DNA of 6,388 nt from Clostridiales bacterium (GTDB taxonomy: Bacteria; Bacillota; Clostridia; Oscillospirales; Acutalibacteraceae). The stretch spans positions 1 to 6,388 of the forward strand of contig JAJBVR010000196.1 in NCBI GenBank assembly GCA_020859725.1, given 5' to 3'. A program made the position numbers and the translations under genes. The notes under the pieces are model-generated. The model searched no databases. It had not been told where the DNA came from and was given only the letters and a program-made list of their open reading frames with translations. Below, piece by piece: positions 1-6,319 of the stretch; the first letter of the stretch is position 1, and each line of letters starts with the position of its first letter.

Positions 1-18
1 TTTGTATATTTATACAGT
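1..18 (+). promoter_or_regulatory. ARG box, probable ArgR/AhrC operator of argGH
   Basis: The first 18 bases match the bacterial ARG-box pattern TNTGNATWWWWATNCANA at every position except the last. The core is a perfect palindrome, TGTATA-TT-TATACA (3-16). It ends 14 bases before the -35 element of the argG promoter, so a bound arginine repressor could block or modulate RNA polymerase. A half-site-like TATGTATA (50-57) overlaps the -10 box, but its second half is degenerate. ARG boxes normally work in pairs, and a partner could lie beyond the left edge. The match is seen directly; ArgR binding is inferred from family knowledge and from the downstream arginine genes. Confidence 0.7.
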
Positions 19-32
19 TTATTTCAAATTAC

Positions 33-61
33 TTGACTATAAAACACGGTATGTATATAAT
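33..61 (+). promoter_or_regulatory. Sigma-A promoter of argGH
   Basis: A -35 element TTGACT (33-38) and a perfect -10 element TATAAT (56-61) are separated by the ideal 17 bases. Transcription should start near position 68, giving a leader of about 55 bases before the argG ATG. The leader is too short for a T-box or riboswitch and shows no obvious stem-loop, which fits control by a repressor rather than by attenuation. Confidence 0.8.
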
Positions 62-110
62 AAAATCAGTCGGTAAATAAAATACCTGAACATAAAATTA
101 TATTATTTTC

Positions 111-115
111 GGAGG
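111..115 (+). promoter_or_regulatory. Ribosome binding site of argG
   Basis: GGAGG lies 8 bases before the ATG at 124, a strong Shine-Dalgarno sequence at standard spacing that confirms the argG start. Confidence 0.85.
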
Positions 116-123
116 ATAACAAT

Positions 124-1350
124 ATGGCAAAGGAAATTAAAAAAGTTGTGCTTGCGTACAGCGGCGGTTTGGATACGTCAATCATTATTCCGTGGCTTAA
201 AGAGCGCTATAATAACTGCGAAGTTATCGCGGTAAGCGGCAACGTGGGCCAGGGCGCCGAGCTTGACGGGCTTGAGGAAAAAGCGATCGCGACATGCGCT
301 TCAAAGCTTTACATAGAGGATCTTACTCAAGAATTTGTGGATGATTATATAATTCCGACAGTTAAAGCGGGAGCTGTTTACGAAAATCAGTATTTGCTGG
401 GCACAGCGTTCGCGCGCCCGATTATCGCCAAAAGAATTGTTGAAATTGCAAAAGCAGAGGGGGCAGACGCGATTTGCCACGGATGCACGGGAAAGGGTAA
501 CGATCAGGTTAGATTTGAGCTTGCAATTAAGGCTTTTGCGCCTGAAATGCAAATAATCGCTCCGTGGAGAACCTGGGAATTTAAGAGCCGTGAAGATGAA
601 ATAGAATATGCGGAAAAGCACAATATTCCGCTTAAAATAAACAGAGAAACAAATTATTCAAAAGATAAAAATCTTTGGCATTTAAGCCATGAAGGGCTTG
701 ACCTTGAAGATCCGGCAAACGAGCCTAAATACGATGAAATACTTGAAATGGGTGTTTCTCCGGAAAAAGCGCCGGATAAAGCAGCTTACCTTACCCTGCA
801 TTTTGAAAAGGGTGTTCCAACCGCTGTTGACGGCAAAGAAATGAACAGCGTTGAGCTTATAAAAAAACTTAATGAGCTTGGCGGCGTTAACGGATGCGGA
901 ATAATAGATATGGTTGAAAACAGGCTTGTAGGAATGAAAAGCCGCGGTGTTTATGAAACTCCGGGAGGCGCAATACTTTATAAGGCTCACGAAACCTTGG
1001 AGCAAATCTGCCTTGACAGAGAAACGCAGCATTATAAATTCCTTGTAGCACAAAAATTTGCGGAGATTGTTTATTACGGTCAGTGGTTCACGCCTCTTCG
1101 TGAAGCGCTTTCCGCCTTTGTTGAATCAACGCAGCAAAGAGTTACCGGTGATGTTAAAATCAAACTTTACAAAGGAAACATTATAAATGTGTGTGTAACC
1201 TCACCTTACAGCCTGTACAGCGAAGAATTTGCAACATTTGACGCCGATGAGGTTTATGACCAAAACGATTCCGCAGGCTTTATTAATCTTTTCGGGCTTC
1301 CGATTAAGGTTAAAGCAATACTTGACGCGGAAAGAGAAAACAAAGAATAA
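124..1350 (+). CDS. argG: Argininosuccinate synthase
   Basis: Cytoplasmic ATP-dependent ligase (EC 6.3.4.5) that joins citrulline and aspartate to argininosuccinate, the penultimate step of arginine synthesis. The 408-residue length is normal for the family. The N-terminal ATP pyrophosphatase P-loop, AYSGGLDTS, is at residues 11-19. The nucleotide-domain signature GNVGQG is at 39-44, and the highly conserved [11 protein letters not shown] stretch is at 122-132, within the nucleotide and substrate-binding region. Family-typical blocks such as [16 protein letters not shown] follow in the C-terminal synthetase domain. The ATG start is supported by GGAGG 8 bases upstream. It is the first gene of a two-gene operon with argH behind a consensus promoter and an ARG box, so arginine repression is likely. 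The stop is TAA. I see nothing truncated or missing, and identification is secure. Confidence 0.98.
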   Translation: MAKEIKKVVLAYSGGLDTSIIIPWLKERYNNCEVIAVSGNVGQGAELDGLEEKAIATCASKLYIEDLTQEFVDDYIIPTVKAGAVYENQYLLGTAFARPIIAKRIVEIAKAEGADAICHGCTGKGNDQVRFELAIKAFAPEMQIIAPWRTWEFKSREDEIEYAEKHNIPLKINRETNYSKDKNLWHLSHEGLDLEDPANEPKYDEILEMGVSPEKAPDKAAYLTLHFEKGVPTAVDGKEMNSVELIKKLNELGGVNGCGIIDMVENRLVGMKSRGVYETPGGAILYKAHETLEQICLDRETQHYKFLVAQKFAEIVYYGQWFTPLREALSAFVESTQQRVTGDVKIKLYKGNIINVCVTSPYSLYSEEFATFDADEVYDQNDSAGFINLFGLPIKVKAILDAERENKE

Positions 1351-1364
1351 ATAATAAAATATTG

Positions 1365-1392
1365 TTGGGCGGGCAATTTTTTGTTCGCCCGA
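1365..1392 (+). terminator. Stem-loop in argG-argH spacer (attenuator or mRNA-processing hairpin)
   Basis: Bases 1367-1376 pair with 1381-1390 around a TTTT loop, and two weaker outer pairs extend the stem to about 12 bp. The outer half is GC-rich (GGGCG with CGCCC), and the inner half includes two G-U pairs. The sequence after the stem is AAATTTTATATATTT, A/T-rich but not a clean U run, so complete termination is doubtful. It could be a partial terminator that lowers argH relative to argG, or a 3' stabiliser of the argG message. No separate promoter for argH is evident in the spacer, so argH must depend at least partly on read-through. Confidence 0.5.
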
Positions 1393-1410
1393 AATTTTAT
1401 ATATTTCATC

Positions 1411-1416
1411 AGGAGG
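1411..1416 (+). promoter_or_regulatory. Ribosome binding site that fixes the argH start
   Basis: AGGAGG lies 8 bases before a GTG at 1425. This decides the start of argH: the in-frame TTG at 1362 has no such site, falls just before the spacer hairpin, and would add 21 residues not found in the family. Confidence 0.85.
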
Positions 1417-1424
1417 AAAACACT

Positions 1425-2807
1425 GTGGCGCAATTATGGAAGGGCAGATTCAAAAAGGAACTTGCAAAAGAAACAAATGATTTTAACTCTTCAATAAGCT
1501 TTGATAAAAGAATGTTTGAGGAGGATATAAAAGGAAGTATGGCTCACGCCGCTATGCTTGGAGCGCAAAATATAATTGACAAAAGCGAAAGTGAAAAAAT
1601 AATAAACGGGCTTTCGGATATTCTAAGTGATATAAAAAACGGAAAACTTAAAATTGATATGAACGCCGAGGATATACACACTTTTGTTGAGGGCGAACTT
1701 ACCGCAAGGCTGGGAAGCACGGGGAAACGGCTTCACACCGCGCGTTCAAGAAACGACCAGGTGGCGCTTGATATAAGATTATATTTAAGAAAAGAAATAA
1801 GCGAAATTTCAGATGGAATTAAAAAGCTTATAAACGTTATCTGTGCAAAAGCGGAAGAAAACAAAAACACAATTATGCCGGGATACACACATCTGCAGCG
1901 CGCGCAGCCTATAACTTTTGCACACCATATTATGGCGTATGCCGCGATGCTTTGCCGTGATTTAAGCCGTTTAAGCGATGTAAAAAAGCGAATGAACATT
2001 TGCCCGCTGGGCTCCGGCGCTCTTGCCGGAACAACATACCCTTTAAACAGAAAAGCAGCTGCCAGGGAGCTTGGATTTGACGATATTACACTTAATTCGC
2101 TTGACGGAGTATCAGACAGAGATTTTTGCATTGAACTTTCGGCGGCGCTTTCAATAATAATGGTGCATCTTTCAAGATTTTCAGAAGAAATAATTATGTG
2201 GTGCAGCTGGGAATTTAAATTTGTTGAGCTTGACGATGCTTTTTCAACCGGCTCATCCATTATGCCTCAGAAAAAAAATCCCGACATAGCGGAACTTGTG
2301 CGAGGAAAAAGCGGCAGAGTTTTCGGCGATCTTACAACGCTTCTTACTGTTATGAAAGGCATTGCGCTGGCGTACAACAAAGATATGCAGGAGGATAAAG
2401 AGGCAATTTTTGACGCTGTGGACACAGTTAAAATGTGCCTCACGGCATTTACGCCAATGATTGAAACTATGACGATTCTTAAAGATAATATGAGAAATGC
2501 CGCGGCAAAAGGTTTTATAAACGCAACCGACTGCGCAGATTATCTTGTTGGGAAAGGGCTTCCGTTCAGAGACGCGTATAAAGCAACCGGTGAACTTGTG
2601 GCTGTATGCATCGAAAAAGGCGTTACTCTTGAAACACTGCCTATTGATGAATATAAAAAAATATGCCCGATGTTTGATGAAGATGTTTATAACGCTATAA
2701 ACCTTGAAAAATGCGTAGCAGACAGGCGGGTTGAAGGGGGTCCTTCTGTTGAAAGCATTGACTCCCAGATAAAAGCCGCAAAAGAAATTGTTGGACAAAT
2801 TTGCTGA
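1425..2807 (+). CDS. argH: Argininosuccinate lyase
   Basis: Cytoplasmic lyase (EC 4.3.2.1) of the fumarase/aspartase superfamily that splits argininosuccinate into arginine and fumarate, the last step of arginine synthesis; family members are homotetramers. Starting at GTG 1425 it has 460 residues, the usual length. The start region AQLWKGRF (2-9) matches the family's typical N-terminus. HTARSRNDQV is at 104-113. PGYTHLQRAQP at 152-162 contains the conserved Thr-His pair (155-156) of the active site. The superfamily signature GSSIMPQKKNP at 276-286 carries the catalytic serine loop. SLDGVSDRDF (225-234) is another conserved block. All key motifs are intact. The start is chosen by AGGAGG at 1411-1416; the open frame extends further upstream to a TTG at 1362, which I reject. 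It is cotranscribed with argG. The stop is TGA, and no stem-loop terminator follows, so some read-through into the next gene is possible. Confidence 0.97.
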   Translation: MAQLWKGRFKKELAKETNDFNSSISFDKRMFEEDIKGSMAHAAMLGAQNIIDKSESEKIINGLSDILSDIKNGKLKIDMNAEDIHTFVEGELTARLGSTGKRLHTARSRNDQVALDIRLYLRKEISEISDGIKKLINVICAKAEENKNTIMPGYTHLQRAQPITFAHHIMAYAAMLCRDLSRLSDVKKRMNICPLGSGALAGTTYPLNRKAAARELGFDDITLNSLDGVSDRDFCIELSAALSIIMVHLSRFSEEIIMWCSWEFKFVELDDAFSTGSSIMPQKKNPDIAELVRGKSGRVFGDLTTLLTVMKGIALAYNKDMQEDKEAIFDAVDTVKMCLTAFTPMIETMTILKDNMRNAAAKGFINATDCADYLVGKGLPFRDAYKATGELVAVCIEKGVTLETLPIDEYKKICPMFDEDVYNAINLEKCVADRRVEGGPSVESIDSQIKAAKEIVGQIC

Positions 2808-2842
2808 TATGTAAATTGGTTTTTAAATTATTTAATATATTG

Positions 2843-2872
2843 TTGACACTGTGTTGCACAATAGTTTATAAT
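2843..2872 (+). promoter_or_regulatory. Sigma-A promoter of the DegV-family gene
   Basis: A perfect -35 TTGACA (2843-2848) and a perfect -10 TATAAT (2867-2872) are separated by 18 bases. Transcription would begin near 2879, giving a leader of about 30 bases. This shows that the degV-like gene can be expressed independently of argGH, although no terminator separates them. Confidence 0.75.
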
Positions 2873-2893
2873 TCATTTATACTTTATGATATT

Positions 2894-2899
2894 AAAGGA
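2894..2899 (+). promoter_or_regulatory. Ribosome binding site of the DegV-family gene
   Basis: AAAGGA lies 11 bases before the ATG at 2911. It is weaker and a little further away than the sites of argG and argH, suggesting modest translation. Confidence 0.55.
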
Positions 2900-2910
2900 A
2901 TGAATTAAAT

Positions 2911-3777
2911 ATGGCTTACAAAATAGTTGTTGATTCCTGTTGTGATCTTACCGAAGATATGAAAAAATGGGATAATCTTGAAATAATACCGCTTATACTG
3001 CAAATAGGCGATTATGTTACGGAAGATGATAAGGATTTTGACCAGAATGATTTTATCAGGCGTGTGTCCGAAAGCAATGTGCTTGCAAAATCCGCCTGTC
3101 CGTCGCCCGAAGCATTCGCGGCGGCATGCGATGATGACAAGTATACTGATATTTATATAATTACAATAACGGATAAACTGAGCGGATGTTACAACAGCGC
3201 CGTTCAGGGAGTTGAATTATATAAAGAAGAGCACGGAAACGAAAAAAACATTCACATATTTAATTCGCTTTCCACTTCCGGAACCGAAACGATTATGGCG
3301 CACAAATTAAAAAATGCGGCTGATTCGGGAATGGATTTTAAAGATATTGTGCCGATGATTGAGGAATACTGCGTAAAAAACTGCGGGCTGTATTTTTGCC
3401 TTGAAAGCCTTGACGCGCTTAAGGGAAACGGCAGACTTTTCAATTTGGCGTCAAATGTTATTGAGACATTAAGGGTTAAGCTTGTATGCAGGCGCACTGA
3501 ATACGGAAATATTTCCGTTGCCGGCAAGTATTTAACAGAAAAGATAGCCTTGGCAAAATTGGCGGGATTTGTGGCAAAGGATACAGAAGGCTGTGATTTA
3601 ACCGAAAAGGTGTGTATTATAAGCCATGTTTGCTGCGAAGAAAAAGCTGATAATGTAAAAAAGCTTATTGAAACTTTATCCGGCTACAGCAGCGAAAACA
3701 TTATTATATTAAAAGCAAGCGGATTAAATTCACTGTATGCCTGCAAAGGCGGAATAATAGTTTCCTACAGTAAATAA
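2911..3777 (+). CDS. DegV-family protein (FakB-like fatty-acid binding)
   Basis: DegV/FakB proteins are soluble proteins that bind one fatty acid and, in the characterised cases, present it to the FakA kinase for phosphorylation and entry into phospholipid synthesis. This 288-residue protein has the family layout and length. KIVVDSCCDL (4-13) matches the N-terminal K-I-V-x-D-S strand. The KSACPSPEAF stretch (60-69) replaces the usual KTSQPSP, with Ser61 where Thr is common. The TDKLSGCYNSA loop (87-97) keeps the conserved LSG serine (Ser91). LKGNGRLFNLA (170-180) keeps the GR arginine (Arg175). The C-terminal H-x-G-P-G motif is not preserved: SLYACKGGIIVSY (274-286) has Tyr276 near the place of the usual histidine. 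Fourteen cysteines, including CC pairs at 10-11 and 241-242, are unusual for the family. No fakA-like kinase is nearby. The family call is firm; the ligand and role are not. Confidence 0.88.
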   Translation: MAYKIVVDSCCDLTEDMKKWDNLEIIPLILQIGDYVTEDDKDFDQNDFIRRVSESNVLAKSACPSPEAFAAACDDDKYTDIYIITITDKLSGCYNSAVQGVELYKEEHGNEKNIHIFNSLSTSGTETIMAHKLKNAADSGMDFKDIVPMIEEYCVKNCGLYFCLESLDALKGNGRLFNLASNVIETLRVKLVCRRTEYGNISVAGKYLTEKIALAKLAGFVAKDTEGCDLTEKVCIISHVCCEEKADNVKKLIETLSGYSSENIIILKASGLNSLYACKGGIIVSYSK

Positions 3778-3788
3778 GAATAAAACCT

Positions 3789-3826
3789 AAAAGCCGATAC
3801 ACGTTTAAATGCGTATCGGCTTTTTT
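3789..3826. terminator. Bidirectional intrinsic terminator between degV-like gene and hydF
   Basis: The perfect 8-bp stem GCCGATAC (3793-3800) with GTATCGGC (3813-3820) is flanked by AAAA on the left and TTTTTT on the right, which extends the pairing to 12 bp. On the plus strand it ends in six T's and terminates the degV-like gene 11 bases after its stop. Read on the minus strand it is followed by TTTTAGGTTTT and lies just past the hydF stop, so it can end the hydG-hydF transcript as well. This is a typical arrangement between converging genes. Confidence 0.92.
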
Positions 3827-3838
3827 GATCAAATACGA

Positions 3839-5020
3839 TTATTCAATTTCAGGAATAACGGCAACGGAGCGTTCCAAGATTCCTTTCATAAAAGCTATTG
3901 CAGCGCCGTAATTGGTAAACGGAACTTCAAATTCAGCGGCAAGCTTCATTCGATATTCAATTTCATTTGCGTTAAGCATACACCCTCCGCAATGTATTAT
4001 TAAATCATACTTGCTTAAATCCTGCGGAAAAGAGGAACCGCTGCTCCATTCAAGATTAAGCTTTGCTTTTGTATATTCCATAAGCCATTTCGGAAGCTTA
4101 ACCGTTCCTATATCATCGCATTGCCTGTGATGAGTGCATTCCTCGCTTATCAAAACATTGGAGCCGTTTTTTAATTCGTTTATTTTTCTTGCACCGCTTA
4201 CCGCGGTCTTCAGGAAGCCTTTATACCGTGCCATCAAAATTGAAAAAGATGTAAGCGGAATATTCTCCGGCACAATTTTGCTTACCTTTTCAAAAACCTG
4301 AGAATCAGTTATTACTATTGACGGTGAAACTAAAAGCTTGCTAAGAGCGTTTTTCAATTCCGTTTCCACAGACACAACAGCTATACCGCCGTTTTCAATA
4401 ATATCTCTTATAACCTGCTGCTGAGGAAGAATCAGCCTTCCCTTGGGGGCGGCTGAATCAATGGGAGTTACCAAAACGGCAATATCGCCGTTTTTAATCA
4501 AATCACCCGCCAAATTATTTTCTTTTTTAAACGAAAACGCTTTTCCGATTGTATTTTTAAGCTTCTCGATACCGATTTTTTTAACAGCGCTTGTATAAAC
4601 CGTATTTTTTGAATCATTATAATCGGCGGATAATAAATCCGCGTTATTTTTAACAATTATATAAGGAATATTTCTTTGCTTGAATAAAGCAATCAATTCA
4701 TTTTCAATACTGTTAAGCGACGTGCCCGCCACAGTAACAAGCACGGCTATATCGCATATACGCAGAATTTTTTTTGCCGCGTAAACACGCTTATCGCCAA
4801 GCCCGCCCTCATCATCATATCCGGGTGTGTCAATAATCATAACCGGACCGAGAGGCAAAAGCTCCATAGCCTTTTTTACGGGATCGGTAGTGGTGCCTTT
4901 AACATTGCTTACCACAGAAATTTCCTGACCCGTAACCGCGTTGACCAGGCTGCTTTTTCCGGCATTGCGGCACCCGAAAAAGCCTATATGGATTCTTTCA
5001 CCGGACGGAGTATCATTCAT
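3839..5020 (-). CDS. hydF: [FeFe] hydrogenase maturation GTPase HydF
   Basis: HydF is the scaffold on which the 2Fe part of the H-cluster is assembled and from which it is passed to apo-HydA. From ATG 5020 the protein has 393 residues, close to the family norm. The N-terminal Ras-like GTPase domain shows G1 GCRNAGKS (16-23), a G2 threonine in KGTTTDP (41-47), G3 DTPG (64-67) and a G5-like SA (144-145). The G4 box reads NNAD (125-128) instead of canonical NKxD. The C-terminal cluster domain carries CTH (Cys295, His297) and HCGGC (His343, Cys344, Cys347), the conserved CxH...HCxxC iron-sulphur ligands. I chose ATG 5020 because GGGGTGA at 5037-5031 lies 10 bases upstream; an in-frame TTG at 5041 would add seven residues and destroy that site. 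The gene begins 24 bases after the hydG stop, so the two are cotranscribed. Confidence 0.96.
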   Translation of the reverse strand: MNDTPSGERIHIGFFGCRNAGKSSLVNAVTGQEISVVSNVKGTTTDPVKKAMELLPLGPVMIIDTPGYDDEGGLGDKRVYAAKKILRICDIAVLVTVAGTSLNSIENELIALFKQRNIPYIIVKNNADLLSADYNDSKNTVYTSAVKKIGIEKLKNTIGKAFSFKKENNLAGDLIKNGDIAVLVTPIDSAAPKGRLILPQQQVIRDIIENGGIAVVSVETELKNALSKLLVSPSIVITDSQVFEKVSKIVPENIPLTSFSILMARYKGFLKTAVSGARKINELKNGSNVLISEECTHHRQCDDIGTVKLPKWLMEYTKAKLNLEWSSGSSFPQDLSKYDLIIHCGGCMLNANEIEYRMKLAAEFEVPFTNYGAAIAFMKGILERSVAVIPEIE

Positions 5021-5030
5021 TCCCACATAA

Positions 5031-5037
5031 TCACCCC
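5031..5037 (-). promoter_or_regulatory. Ribosome binding site that fixes the hydF start
   Basis: On the minus strand GGGGTGA, resembling the GGAGGTGAT Shine-Dalgarno core, lies 10 bases before the ATG at 5020. It sits in the short hydG-hydF spacer and favours ATG 5020 over the TTG at 5041, whose own upstream sequence (the end of hydG) has no comparable site. Confidence 0.65.
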
Positions 5038-5044
5038 ACAAAAT

Positions 5045-6319
5045 TTAAAATCTGAAATCCCGCTCTCCGTTTTCAATCTTTTTAAGCCTTTGCCTTACAA
5101 TTTCCTTAACGCTTTCTTTTCCTATATTCTCAATTTCCCTTTCAATAAGCTGCTCGCCTATTTTTTTTGTATCATCGCAGGCATAATCAACAAGAAATTC
5201 TTTAAGAGTCATAAGCGCGTTCGGATGGCAGCAATTTTGAATTTGCCCTGATTTGCAAAGGCTCATAAATCTGTCTCCCGTTCTTCCCTCTCTGTAGCAC
5301 GCCGTGCAGAAAGACGGTATGTATCCCGCGGCCATAAGCCAATTAACCACTTCATCAAGAGTTCGGTTATCGGAAACATCAAACTGCTCTGTATCGTGAG
5401 GGCGTTCTTCTTCGCAGTATCCGCCCACCGATGTGCGCGAACCTCCGCTTATCTGACTGACGCCGAGTCTTATAATTTCCTCTCTTACTTTCGGGGTTTC
5501 ACGTGTTGAAATAATCATACCCGTATAGGGAACGGCTATTCTTATGCAAGCGGCAATTTTGCAAAACATTTCATCGCTGAGTGAATCGTCAAACTCACCG
5601 GGGTCTATATCATCCGCGCTTTTTACTCTCGGAACACTTATAGTATGAGGACCAACTCCGTGCACCGCTTCCAGATGCTCGGCGTGCATAAGAAGCCCTG
5701 CAAATTCATACCTATATTTATCAAGCCCGAAAAGCACGCCTATTCCCACATCATCTATACCGCCCTGCATAGCTCTGTCCATAGCTTCGGTATGATAGGC
5801 ATAATTATGCTTGGGGCCTGTGGGGTGAAGATATTCATAGCTTTCCTTATGATATGTTTCCTGAAACAGAATATATGTGCCTATTCCCGCTTCCTTAAGC
5901 TTTCGGTAATTTTCAACGGTAGTTGCGGCAATATTAACATTTACTCGGCGAATCGCCCCGTTTTTATGCTTAATAGAATAAATAGTTTTAATACATTCAA
6001 GTATATATTCAATAGGATTATTAACCGGATCTTCGCCCGCCTCTATCGCAAGGCGCTTATGCCCCATATCCTGAAGTGCGATAACCTCCTCGGCAACCTC
6101 CTGCTGAGTTAATTTCTTTCTTGCAATATGCTTGTTTTTTTGATGATACGGGCAGTAAAGGCATCCGTTTACACAATAATTTGAAAGATACAGCGGAGCA
6201 AACATAACAATTCTGTTACCGTAAAAATCTTTTTTTATCTGCTCTGCCAAATCATAAATTTCATTTATTTTTTCCTTATTTTCACAAACAAGAAGCACGC
6301 TTGCTTCCCTGTGATTCAT
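5045..6319 (-). CDS. hydG: [FeFe] hydrogenase maturase HydG (tyrosine lyase), N-terminus interrupted
   Basis: HydG is a radical-SAM enzyme that cleaves tyrosine to p-cresol and dehydroglycine and converts the latter into the CO and cyanide ligands of the H-cluster, delivered on an Fe(CO)2(CN) synthon. From ATG 6319 it has 424 residues. The radical-SAM cluster motif CX3CX2C is at Cys49, Cys53 and Cys56. The HydG-specific C-terminal auxiliary cluster motif CX2CX22C is at Cys338, Cys341 and Cys364. Family blocks YGNRIVMFAPLYLSNYC (33-49), GPHTISVPR (223-231) and SGGSRTSVGGY (291-301) are intact. Known HydG proteins are about 470 residues, so roughly the first 50 are missing from this frame. The same frame continues upstream with HydG-like sequence but through a TAG codon (see the adjoining entry). 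ATG 6319 has no convincing ribosome binding site, so it is probably not the natural start. The stop is TAA, and hydF follows in the same operon. The identity is certain; the true 5' end is not. Confidence 0.93.
   Translation of the reverse strand: MNHREASVLLVCENKEKINEIYDLAEQIKKDFYGNRIVMFAPLYLSNYCVNGCLYCPYHQKNKHIARKKLTQQEVAEEVIALQDMGHKRLAIEAGEDPVNNPIEYILECIKTIYSIKHKNGAIRRVNVNIAATTVENYRKLKEAGIGTYILFQETYHKESYEYLHPTGPKHNYAYHTEAMDRAMQGGIDDVGIGVLFGLDKYRYEFAGLLMHAEHLEAVHGVGPHTISVPRVKSADDIDPGEFDDSLSDEMFCKIAACIRIAVPYTGMIISTRETPKVREEIIRLGVSQISGGSRTSVGGYCEEERPHDTEQFDVSDNRTLDEVVNWLMAAGYIPSFCTACYREGRTGDRFMSLCKSGQIQNCCHPNALMTLKEFLVDYACDDTKKIGEQLIEREIENIGKESVKEIVRQRLKKIENGERDFRF

Noticed and set aside
50..67. 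Second ARG box overlapping the argG -10 element
   Set aside because: The left half (TATGTATA) fits, but the right half misses key positions, so I mention it only as a possible half-site.
301..1053. Two open frames antisense to argG
   Set aside because: Both are fully covered by the conserved argG sequence, and their translations look like random basic and aromatic-rich protein.
1362..1424. Upstream TTG start extending argH by 21 residues
   Set aside because: It lies in the spacer hairpin region, has no ribosome binding site, and the added residues match nothing in the family. GTG 1425 has AGGAGG at ideal spacing and gives the family's normal N-terminus.
1733..2798. Two long open frames antisense to argH
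   Set aside because: They lie wholly inside a conserved gene, show no family resemblance, and carry no start signals. They are by-products of argH codon use.
2808..2842. Terminator after argH
   Set aside because: The spacer is A/T-rich with only weak AAATT/TTTAA pairing and no GC stem, so I do not call a terminator.
2839..2862. Possible operator in the degV-like promoter (ATTGT...ACAAT and TGTG-TTG-CACA)
   Set aside because: The arms are only 4-5 bases long and expected by chance in A/T-rich DNA, and they match no operator I know for fatty-acid regulators.
5021..5041. TTG start at 5041 for hydF, giving 400 residues
   Set aside because: It would place the good Shine-Dalgarno sequence inside the gene and begins only three bases after the hydG stop, with no ribosome binding site of its own. 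ATG 5020 is better supported.
4988..5251. Plus-strand open frame across the hydG-hydF junction
   Set aside because: It is antisense to two conserved genes and has no ribosome binding site or recognisable domain; its hydrophobic look follows from the A/T-rich opposite strand.
5645..6112. 155-codon plus-strand open frame inside hydG
   Set aside because: It is antisense to the conserved radical-SAM core of hydG, with no plausible start signal or family match.
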